Positions 47,529 through 53,942 of a stretch of DNA of 53,942 bases are shown here, in pieces. Under the pieces are notes generated by a model. That model searched no databases. It was not told the DNA's origin and worked only from the letters and a program-made list of their open reading frames with translations. How positions within the stretch are numbered: position 1 is the first letter of the stretch; the number at the start of each line of letters is the position of its first letter. The position numbers and the translations under genes were made by a program. The DNA comes from Defluviitaleaceae bacterium (GTDB taxonomy: Bacteria > Bacillota > Clostridia > Lachnospirales > WRAX01). Location: positions 1 through 53,942 of the forward strand of contig WRAX01000016.1 of the NCBI GenBank assembly GCA_009779935.1. The letters run 5' to 3'.

Positions 47529-49007
47529 CTAACCCATCATGGTTGATATTATGGCGGCCACGCCGGATGCAAACCCGCTTTCGTAATCAGTAAACTCTTT
47601 CACTTTAATGGGGATGGCAGCATACAGCACACCTTTAACCCGCCCGTTTTCCATGGCAGGGGCAGCGATGATGGATTGCCAGTCGTATATACCATCATTT
47701 GTGCGTATTTTTTTGTTATCCCAGTCCACAAGGCAGGCTGTGTGCTGTGTTTTTATAACCTCTTGTATTATTTCATCATTAAACCTATCTTGGTTGCGGC
47801 CTAAGCGGGCAAGGCTGTTAATGTTAAAAACCCCACCTTCTTCGCCATTATGCTCCACGGCAAAAAATTCCAAGTCGGATGCATCCAAGATGTTGCGGGC
47901 TTCGTCCAAACACATGGCAAGCCTTTGCTGCACAGTTAGATTTTGGGTGGTAATGCCGATTATTTTGTAGAGAGAGCGCATTTTTAAGGCATCTTTTGCA
48001 ATATCGCCTGTGAAAAGTTCCCTATCCCGTTTTTTGGATTTGGCACCCTCCAACCCTTCTTGCCAGATAATGGTTTTGTTGCGGCCTGCTGCCTTGGCGG
48101 CATACAGGGCTTTGTCGGCCTTGTCCACCAGCTCTTTTACGGTATTGCCATGGCCGGGAAAAGCGGCAATGCCCAGGCTTGCCGTCACATCCCTTTTATC
48201 CCCCAGTATTTTGGAATTTGAAAGGGTTGTACGCAAAAAATCCGCCGTTTCTGCTGCCTTTTCCGTGCCTGCACCCTCCAAGGCTATTATAAATTCCTCC
48301 CCGCCGTAGCGGCCAAGGGTATGGGCAATGCCCAAATTGTTTTGGATTATTTTGGCAACATCCCTTAAAACATCATCCCCAACCAAATGGCCATATGTAT
48401 CGTTTATATGCTTAAAATAATCCAAATCCAACATAATGATGGAGAAGCCCTTGTTGTTGGCTTTTGCACGCTTCAAACATTCTTCCAGGGCAACATCCAT
48501 AAACTTGCGGGTTAGTGCGCCTGTTAGCTTGTCCGTGCTGGCCATCTTAAATTCGCTGTAAAACTGCAAACAGCTTGCCAAAAAGTTATTTATGCTTTCG
48601 ATTTGGGCTAAAAGCCCATCAAAATTTTGGGTTGTTGTTAAGTAAACAAAACCTGATGTGGAGCTGTAAGTGTCGCCCTTGCGCAGTTCTGCGGCATCTT
48701 CCATTTCCACAAAAAAATCCGGGGGCTTGTTGGTTATGGGTATGCACGTAATGCCCATATCTTTATCCACAACAGGTTTTTGGGTTGTGCAGGCCTGTTG
48801 TATGGCGGGCATGTGGTTATTGGGCAAATCCCCTTTTTGGGGGTGGTAAACAATGTTGGCTGTGGACCCATCCCATGTGCCGATAAAACAGGGGGAGCAA
48901 GTTAGATGAGCCAGTTTTTCGGCTACCATAATAATATTATCCAAGGGGCTTGGGGATGTTTTTGGGGCTATATCTTCCATAAGGCAGTTGGTTTTGGTTG
49001 AAGCCAT
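47529..49007 (-). CDS. GAF-GGDEF-GAF diguanylate cyclase
   Basis: The product has 492 residues. Residues 20-150 are a degenerate GAF sensor, 158-320 the GGDEF domain (DKLTGALTRKFM, LDLDYFKHINDTYGH, GGEEF at 235-239), and 330-490 a second GAF-like region. The active-site residues for c-di-GMP synthesis are present. The I-site RxxD is absent (NLGIAHTLGR), so product inhibition is unlikely. The GGDEF and C-terminal part resemble the end of the 1729-residue protein 15 bp downstream, including a shared G-D-x-x-x-D-A-x-x-M-R linker, so the two are probably tandem paralogues. GAGGTGACC precedes the ATG. Confidence 0.88.
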   Translation of the reverse strand: MASTKTNCLMEDIAPKTSPSPLDNIIMVAEKLAHLTCSPCFIGTWDGSTANIVYHPQKGDLPNNHMPAIQQACTTQKPVVDKDMGITCIPITNKPPDFFVEMEDAAELRKGDTYSSTSGFVYLTTTQNFDGLLAQIESINNFLASCLQFYSEFKMASTDKLTGALTRKFMDVALEECLKRAKANNKGFSIIMLDLDYFKHINDTYGHLVGDDVLRDVAKIIQNNLGIAHTLGRYGGEEFIIALEGAGTEKAAETADFLRTTLSNSKILGDKRDVTASLGIAAFPGHGNTVKELVDKADKALYAAKAAGRNKTIIWQEGLEGAKSKKRDRELFTGDIAKDALKMRSLYKIIGITTQNLTVQQRLAMCLDEARNILDASDLEFFAVEHNGEEGGVFNINSLARLGRNQDRFNDEIIQEVIKTQHTACLVDWDNKKIRTNDGIYDWQSIIAAPAMENGRVKGVLYAAIPIKVKEFTDYESGFASGVAAIISTMMG

Positions 49008-49039
49008 AAGGTCACCTCGTTTTGGTATTGGTTGGGTGG

Positions 49040-50470
49040 TTATACCATTAGGTCTTCTGCACTTGTTTTGTTATCCCAGTTTTTTAGGGCGGGGCGCACA
49101 TAATCTTCCAAAAATTCCTCTGTTTGTTGGGTTGCACGCCCTATGTAGTTTTCGGGGTTTAGCAGGCTTGTTAGCTGTTCTAAGGTGGTGTTAAAGGCGG
49201 TGTCGTTTGCGATGCGCTGTAACAGGTCGTTTGTGCCGCCATGCTCCTTAACATTTGCCGCCGCCGCCATGGAATGTACCCGTATGGCTTCGTGCAAATC
49301 CTGCCGGTTGCCGCCCCTTTTAACCCCATCCATCATAATATTTTCGGTGGCCATAAAGGGCAGTTCTGCCATTATGCGGCTATGTATTATTTTGGGATAA
49401 ATTACCAAGCCACCCGCCACATTAATGTATAGGTTAAGCACCCCATCCATGGCCAAAAACGCTTCCGGCACGGCAATGCGCTTGTTAGCAGAATCATCTA
49501 AGGTGCGCTCCAACCATTGTGCGGCGGCTGTGTGCGCCGTGTTTTGCCCTTGGGTGATAATGTGGCGGCAAAGGGCATTTATCCTTTCTGCCCGCATGGG
49601 GTTGCGCTTGTATGCCATGGCAGAACTGCCGATTTGTGCCGCTTCAAAAGGTTCTTCCATTTCTTTTAGGTGGGCAAGCAGGCGCAGGTCGTTTGCAAAT
49701 TTGCCGGCGGACTGGGCAACCTGCCCCAATACATTAACAAAGCGTGCATCCACCTTGCGGCTGTATGTTTGCCCGCTAACGGGATAAACCCCGTCAAAAC
49801 CAAATTCGGCGGCAATAATAGCCTCCAATTGCTTAACTTTTTCCCCATTGCCGTCAAAAAGTTCCAAAAAGCTGGCGTGGGTGCCTGTTGTGCCCTTGCT
49901 GCCAAGGAATTTAAGGTGGTTAAGCACAAAGTCAATTTCTTCCAAATCCAGTAGCAAATCGTGCATCCACAGGGTTGCCCGCTTGCCCACGGTGGTAAGC
50001 TGGGCCGGTTGAAAGTGGGTAAAACCAAGGGTTGGCAGGGCTTTGTGCTTATCAGCAAATCCCATTAATACCGAAAGTGTTTTAAGTATTTTATTACGCA
50101 CAAGCCGCAGGGCTTGCCTTTGTATTATCAAATCCCCATTATCCACCACATAGGCGGATGTGGCACCCAAGTGGATAATTGCCGCCGCCTGGGGGCATTG
50201 CTCGCCAAAGGCGTGTACATGCGCCATAACATCATGGCGCACCTGCCTTTCCAGCTCCTGCGCCCTTTCAAAGTTAATATTATCTACAAACTGCTCCATT
50301 TGGGCAATTTGCGCATCGCTTATATTTAGCCCAAGCTGTTTTTGCCCCTTTGCCAAGGCAACCCAAAGCCTGCGCCAAGTATGCACCCTGTTTTGCTCGG
50401 AAAACAGCTGTTGCATTTGTTTGCCAGCGTATCTGCTGGATAGGGGGGAGATGTATTCGTTTTTGTTCAA
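49040..50470 (-). CDS. purB: Adenylosuccinate lyase
   Basis: This enzyme splits adenylosuccinate and SAICAR to release fumarate in purine synthesis. The 476 residues contain IIHLGATSAYVVDNGD, FTHFQPAQLTTVGKRATLW, GSKGTTGTHASFLELFDG and the signature loop GSSAMAYKRNPMRAE with the catalytic Ser. It is of the longer purB subtype. The start is TTG with AGGAG 8 bases upstream. A solo copy of the 24-bp GTAGGG repeat lies 44 bp upstream in the leader. Confidence 0.95.
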   Translation of the reverse strand: MNKNEYISPLSSRYAGKQMQQLFSEQNRVHTWRRLWVALAKGQKQLGLNISDAQIAQMEQFVDNINFERAQELERQVRHDVMAHVHAFGEQCPQAAAIIHLGATSAYVVDNGDLIIQRQALRLVRNKILKTLSVLMGFADKHKALPTLGFTHFQPAQLTTVGKRATLWMHDLLLDLEEIDFVLNHLKFLGSKGTTGTHASFLELFDGNGEKVKQLEAIIAAEFGFDGVYPVSGQTYSRKVDARFVNVLGQVAQSAGKFANDLRLLAHLKEMEEPFEAAQIGSSAMAYKRNPMRAERINALCRHIITQGQNTAHTAAAQWLERTLDDSANKRIAVPEAFLAMDGVLNLYINVAGGLVIYPKIIHSRIMAELPFMATENIMMDGVKRGGNRQDLHEAIRVHSMAAAANVKEHGGTNDLLQRIANDTAFNTTLEQLTSLLNPENYIGRATQQTEEFLEDYVRPALKNWDNKTSAEDLMV

Positions 50471-50513
50471 GTTGGTCGCTCCTATCTATATTTGCGTTTG
50501 TGCGTCTTCGGGG

Positions 50514-50537
50514 GGTGGGGGCAAGCCCCCACCCTAC
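50514..50537. repeat. Solo copy of the 24-bp GTAGGG repeat
   Basis: It matches one terminus of the element at 42178-42327 at 23 of 24 positions. The single change makes GGGTGGGGGC/GCCCCCACCC an exact 10-bp palindrome around AA (50513-50534). It lies between the first Uma2 gene's stop and the purB start. Confidence 0.75.
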
Positions 50538-50545
50538 CAAGCCCT

Positions 50546-51118
50546 TTACCCTTCGTATATATCTTTGAAAATATCATAAACATCAATAATTAAGCCATCC
50601 CATAGGTGGGTTTTGAATTTGAAAGCTTGTTCGGCTTTGTTTTGCTCGCTCATATTATTAAATTCCGCTTCGCTTAAAGCTTGGTAAATATTATCAAGGT
50701 TGTATTGCCCATCTTCCAGCAGATACACCTCCACCGTCAGGCTATTTGTATCCACAATCCAATATTCTGCCACGCCATATCGCTGATACAGCCGCTTTTT
50801 GTAGCCCCTGTCCCGTTTGGAAGTGGATGGGGAGAGGATTTCCACCACTATATCAGGTGCGCCATGCACCACCCTGCCATCCAAAATATCCCTGTTGCAA
50901 ACCACAGCCACATCAGGGGCAACCTTGTCTTTTTTGCTAAAATGCACATCAGGCTCAGAAAGCACAACACAACCGCTAAGGTTTTTCTTAAAAATTTTAG
51001 TGATATTATGATTGGTATCCAAATGCCTAAACGTGGGGCGTGGTGCCATCTTTATCACCTTGCCATCCAAAACCTCTTCGTGATAATCGTCTAAAAAATC
51101 TTCATAGGTAATATTCAT
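50546..51118 (-). CDS. Uma2-family (DUF820) PD-(D/E)xK nuclease-like protein, copy 1
   Basis: The 190 residues match the Uma2 family: DDYHEEVLDGKVIKMAPRPT at the start, then a nuclease-like core with PDVAVVCN, DIVVEILSPST, KKRLYQRYGVAEYWIVD. The Asp, Glu and Lys of the PD-(D/E)xK site are all there. Members are abundant in cyanobacteria and some Clostridia, and their DNA target and role are unsettled. AGGAGG is 7 bases before the ATG. Two homologous genes follow upstream on the same strand. Confidence 0.85.
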   Translation of the reverse strand: MNITYEDFLDDYHEEVLDGKVIKMAPRPTFRHLDTNHNITKIFKKNLSGCVVLSEPDVHFSKKDKVAPDVAVVCNRDILDGRVVHGAPDIVVEILSPSTSKRDRGYKKRLYQRYGVAEYWIVDTNSLTVEVYLLEDGQYNLDNIYQALSEAEFNNMSEQNKAEQAFKFKTHLWDGLIIDVYDIFKDIYEG

Positions 51119-51129
51119 AAAGCCGCCTC

Positions 51130-51711
51130 CTAATTGATATTTTGAAAAACATCCCGCACATCAATTACCAAGTCGTCAAATATGCTGGTTTTGAATTGGT
51201 ACACAAGCCTATCCCGCTCTTTTTGGGTCATATCGTCCAGCTCATGCTGGCGGGGGTGGGTGTAGATGTTGTTTAGCACATATTTACCATCTTCCAGCAA
51301 ATATACCTCCACAAACCGCTCTGCTACGCTTACCAGCCAATATTCCGAAACACCGCATTGTTCGTACAAGTTTTTCTTATACCCCCTATCCCTTGGGGCG
51401 GTGGAACGGGAAAGTACCTCCACAATCAAATCCGGTGCGCCGTAAATGCCCTTTGATTTGATGATGCCATGGTTGCACACCACAGCCACATCGGGCACAA
51501 CCAGGTCTTTGTCACCTAAGTAAACATCGGGTTCGCTAAACACCCTACAATCCTTGCCCCATAAATAGTTTTTTAGCATGGTCAAGATATTGTCACCCGC
51601 CTCCAAATGTTCCGTGGCTGGGCGTGGTGCCATTTTTACAACCTTACCCTTCAAAATTTCTTCACGGTAATCACAATCTAAGTCAAGCAGATTTTCATAA
51701 GCAAAATTCAT
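51130..51711 (-). CDS. Uma2-family nuclease-like protein, copy 2
   Basis: The 193 residues begin at the ATG at 51711 with GGGAGGTG upstream; an earlier Met in frame overlaps copy 3. The core is PDVAVVCN, DLIVEVLSRST, KKNLYEQCGVSEYWLV. The metal-binding Asp, Glu and Lys are kept. It differs most from the other two, with an SVAERFVEVYLLEDG middle and an Arg in place of Pro after the LS of the core. It lies 13 bp after copy 3 and 11 bp before copy 1, so the three form one operon. Confidence 0.84.
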   Translation of the reverse strand: MNFAYENLLDLDCDYREEILKGKVVKMAPRPATEHLEAGDNILTMLKNYLWGKDCRVFSEPDVYLGDKDLVVPDVAVVCNHGIIKSKGIYGAPDLIVEVLSRSTAPRDRGYKKNLYEQCGVSEYWLVSVAERFVEVYLLEDGKYVLNNIYTHPRQHELDDMTQKERDRLVYQFKTSIFDDLVIDVRDVFQNIN

Positions 51712-51724
51712 ACCGCACCTCCCA

Positions 51725-52300
51725 TTACCAGCCCTTAAAAACCTCATAAACATCCACAACCACATCATCCCATAGGTGGGTTTTGAATTGGTAGGTTTTT
51801 TCTGCCCTGTCCCTTTCGTTCATCCGTTCTATTTCTGCATCTGTTAGGGCTTGGTAAAAGCCTTCCAAGCTGTATCTGCCGTCCCTTAATATAAACACTT
51901 CAATATCACGGCTTTTTGTATCCACAATCCAATATTCTTGTACGCCTTCCCTCTCATACAAATCTTTTTTATACTTTTTATCCCTGCCGGATGTGGAAGG
52001 GGATAGGATTTCCACAACAAGGTCGGGTGCGCCGTGTATGCCGCCATCCTCATTAACAATATCACGGTTGCACACAACTATTAGGTCGGGGCAAACCCTA
52101 TCCTTTTCACTAAAATGCACATCGGTTTCAAACAACACAACGCAACCTTGTTTGTTTAGCCTAAATATTGTGTAAATATTGCCTGTGGTATGGTTGTGCC
52201 CCGGTGTTGCGCTTGGTGCCATCTTAACAACCTTACCATCCAAAATTTCTTCACGATAATCGTCTTCAAAATTATGCAGATTTTCGTAAGCCAAATTCAT
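51725..52300 (-). CDS. Uma2-family nuclease-like protein, copy 3
   Basis: The 191 residues, first in the operon order, show FEDDYREEILDGKVVKMAPS, then PDLIVVCN, DLVVEILSPST, KKDLYEREGVQEYWIVD. It is closest to copy 1 in its C-terminus (YQFKTHLWDDVVVDVYEVFKG). AAGGAGG is 7 bases before the ATG. A hexanucleotide repeat lies just upstream of the ribosome site and touches the purF stop codon. The three copies probably arose by tandem duplication. Confidence 0.85.
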   Translation of the reverse strand: MNLAYENLHNFEDDYREEILDGKVVKMAPSATPGHNHTTGNIYTIFRLNKQGCVVLFETDVHFSEKDRVCPDLIVVCNRDIVNEDGGIHGAPDLVVEILSPSTSGRDKKYKKDLYEREGVQEYWIVDTKSRDIEVFILRDGRYSLEGFYQALTDAEIERMNERDRAEKTYQFKTHLWDDVVVDVYEVFKGW

Positions 52301-52315
52301 AAAGTAACCTCCTTC

Positions 52316-52344
52316 ACGCTAACGCTAACGCTAACACTAACGCT
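52316..52344 (-). repeat. Hexanucleotide repeat (AGCGTT)n between purF and the Uma2 genes
   Basis: About five units of AGCGTT on the minus strand, one with a C-to-T change (AGTGTT), fill the space from the purF stop codon to just before the AAGGAGG of the first Uma2 gene. Length change by slippage would alter spacing but no reading frame. Confidence 0.85.
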
Positions 52345-53739
52345 TTACGGCCGGGTATTAGGTGGATATTCCCCCGAAAAGCAGGCATGGCAAAAACCTA
52401 AATTGCCCGCATCAGGTATAATGTTTTTAAGGTCATTTATATCCAGGTATGCAAGGCTATCTGCCCCCACAATTTTGCAAACATCATCCACCGTATTGCC
52501 GTAGCTTATAAGTTGTATGCTATCCGGCACATCCGTCCCAAAATAGCAGGGGTACCTAAATGCCGGGCTGGACATGCGCAAATGCACCTCCCTAACCCCA
52601 ATTTCCCTTAGCATTTTGATAATAATGCTGTTGGTTGTGCCCCGCACCATACTATCATCCACCAGCACAACCCTTTTGCCTTCCAAATACTTTTTAAGGG
52701 GGTTAAGTTTAAGGCGCACGGCGGCTTCCCTACTCATCTGGTCGGGTCTGATAAAGGTGCGGCCTGCGTAGCGGTTTTTGCCAAAGCCCTCCTCATAAGG
52801 TATTCCCGATTCCTCCGCATAGCCAATGGCGGATGGTATGCCCGAATCCGGTACGCCTATAACAATATCCGCATCCACGGGCTTAACCTTGGCTAAAAGC
52901 CGCCCGCTTAGCCTGCGTGCATCATTAACCAACTGGTTGTTTATTGTAGAATCGGGCCTGGCAAAATATATATATTCAAAAATACAAAGGCTGCTTGCTT
53001 GCTTGCCGCAGTTTTCCGTGTTGCTGTGCAAAACCCCGTCTTTAACCACAATAACCTCGCCCGGCAGCACCTCCCGCACAAATTTGGCATCCACCGCATC
53101 CAAAGCACAGGTTTCGGAAGCAAAAACCAAGCCGCCATCCGCCCTTTCCCCATAACATAGGGGGCGAAAGCCGTGGGGGTCCCTTGCCACAATCATCTTA
53201 CTGGGGGACATTATTATTAGCGAATATGCCCCCCTTAAAATACCCATAGCCTTAGCCACAGCCCCTTCCACGGACCCTTCTGCAAGCCTGTTGCGGGCTA
53301 TGGTGTATGCAATAATTTCCGTATCTGTATTACTGCGGTATATTGCCCCATCCAGTTGGTATTCCTGCCTTAATTGCTCTGCATTGGTTATGTTGCCATT
53401 GTGGCAAATTGCAAGCTGTCCCTTAGCATAATTTACCACAAGGGGCTGGGCACTATTTTTGTCCGTCCTATTGCCGGCGGTGGAATAGCGGCAGTGGGCA
53501 ACAGCCATAACCCCTTCCATGGCATTTATAATTTTATCATCAAAAACCTCTTCCACCAAGCCCACATCTTTGTGGAAGTCAATTTCCCTGTCTTTATTAA
53601 TGGCAATGCCGCAAGCCTCCTGCCCACGGTGTTGTAAGGCCATAAGCCCTAAATATGCTTGCGTTGCCAGCTTGTTGCCTGTGGCACTTTTATCATAAAC
53701 ACCAAAAACGCCGCATTCTTCTCTAAATTTGTCATCCAT
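52345..53739 (-). CDS. purF: Amidophosphoribosyltransferase
   Basis: This is the first enzyme of purine synthesis, making phosphoribosylamine from PRPP and glutamine. The 464 residues begin MDDKFREEC, so Cys-9 would become the N-terminal nucleophile after removal of a short propeptide. Glutaminase features are GVFGVYD, ALQHRGQEACGI and ICHNGNI. The PRPP motif is VVLVDDSMVRGTT. Cys residues near the C-terminus (CIFEYIYFARPDS, GFCHACFSGEYP) fit the iron-sulfur Bacillus type. GTGGGG precedes the ATG. Confidence 0.95.
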   Translation of the reverse strand: MDDKFREECGVFGVYDKSATGNKLATQAYLGLMALQHRGQEACGIAINKDREIDFHKDVGLVEEVFDDKIINAMEGVMAVAHCRYSTAGNRTDKNSAQPLVVNYAKGQLAICHNGNITNAEQLRQEYQLDGAIYRSNTDTEIIAYTIARNRLAEGSVEGAVAKAMGILRGAYSLIIMSPSKMIVARDPHGFRPLCYGERADGGLVFASETCALDAVDAKFVREVLPGEVIVVKDGVLHSNTENCGKQASSLCIFEYIYFARPDSTINNQLVNDARRLSGRLLAKVKPVDADIVIGVPDSGIPSAIGYAEESGIPYEEGFGKNRYAGRTFIRPDQMSREAAVRLKLNPLKKYLEGKRVVLVDDSMVRGTTNSIIIKMLREIGVREVHLRMSSPAFRYPCYFGTDVPDSIQLISYGNTVDDVCKIVGADSLAYLDINDLKNIIPDAGNLGFCHACFSGEYPPNTRP

Positions 53740-53811
53740 TGTATTTTCCCCACTCTCTTCCGATATGCGTAATCACCACCAGTTTAACAGAAAATGGTTG
53801 CCTTGTCAACA

Positions 53812-53942
53812 TCATCCGCCCCCCCTCTGCCGCAACCTCCTCTCCCACTCCGCCGCCGCACCATACAGCTTTGCGCCCTTTTTTATATCCGCCCGCACAA
53901 AACCTATGTCCAAGCCCTTTTCAATGGCATCCTGCACCTGTG
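53812..53942 (-). CDS. C-terminal end of an unidentified gene (partial)
   Basis: The open frame runs in from the right edge and ends at TGA (53812-53814). The 43 visible residues read QVQDAIEKGLDIGFVRADI, then KKGAKLYGAAAEWERRLRQ and a Gly-rich end. They look like real coding sequence: helical, with charged and hydrophobic residues alternating. They are too few to name. It lies just upstream of purF on the same strand and may be cotranscribed with it. Confidence 0.5.
   Translation of the reverse strand, partial: QVQDAIEKGLDIGFVRADIKKGAKLYGAAAEWERRLRQRGGG

Noticed and set aside
52190-52504. ORF with TLTLTLTL repeat on the plus strand
   Set aside because: The repeat is the antisense of the hexanucleotide tract. 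The frame covers the ends of purF and a Uma2 gene.

Overview
The window looks like a chromosome segment of an anaerobic, probably spore-forming Clostridia-type Bacillota. The evidence is AGGAGG-type ribosome sites, TTGaca/TATAAT promoters with 17-bp spacing, butyrate kinase, indolepyruvate:ferredoxin oxidoreductase, a SpoVB-like flippase, an Lsa-like ABC-F protein and a type 2 IleRS. I cannot name a species.

Positions 1-13,779 are the right-hand part of a conjugative or mobilizable element that abuts the 3' end of a tRNA-Gly(GCC) gene (13,780-13,850, minus). It carries a VirD4-type coupling-protein gene interrupted by a group II intron (only the intron 3' end is inside the window), a mazEF module, a membrane transfer protein without the expected C-terminal domain, a MobC-like protein, a yafQ/dinJ-like toxin-antitoxin pair on the opposite strand, a relaxase, an ArdC-like antirestriction gene hit by an IS5-family element, an HNH nuclease, parA, parB, a winged-helix-like protein, and a DnaA-box/AT-rich stretch that resembles a replication origin. 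The element looks decayed. The relaxase lacks the motif III histidines and an ATG/GTG/TTG start, virB4/virB6-type genes are absent from this side, and the ardC-like gene is broken. No integrase gene is visible.

Positions 13,780-54,000 are host backbone, mostly on the minus strand: pyrB, purA, an FMN-binding-like membrane protein, ileS, and a secreted Cys-rich repeat protein with a structured leader. A divergent pair of membrane proteins follows, one of which seems to start at an Ile codon. Next is a minus-strand run, iorA - SRPBCC - iorB - buk - lipoprotein - GNAT, for fermentation of 2-oxo acids. Then come yajC, a SpoVB-like flippase, a decayed MOT1-type transporter, an Lsa-like ABC-F and an FAD oxidoreductase.

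Positions 34,533-40,253 hold a divergent glycerate/tartronate-semialdehyde module: gntP and glycerate 2-kinase on the plus strand, and an HExxH protein, garR and a VanW-like gene on the minus strand. A MATE exporter and an ArsC/Spx-like protein follow. A 150-bp element with perfect 24-bp terminal inverted repeats separates these from two tandem GGDEF genes, one a 1729-residue kinase-like/ATPase/TPR/GAF/GGDEF/GAF protein. The window closes with purB, three tandem Uma2-family nuclease genes behind a hexanucleotide repeat, purF, and a gene 3' end.

The observations I rate highest are the inverted-repeat element whose GTAGGG ends supply stop codons to adjacent genes, the Cys-rich secreted protein with its multi-hairpin leader, the giant kinase-like/GGDEF fusion, the Ile-codon starts behind strong ribosome sites, and the catalytically stripped relaxase in an element that still looks able to replicate and partition.
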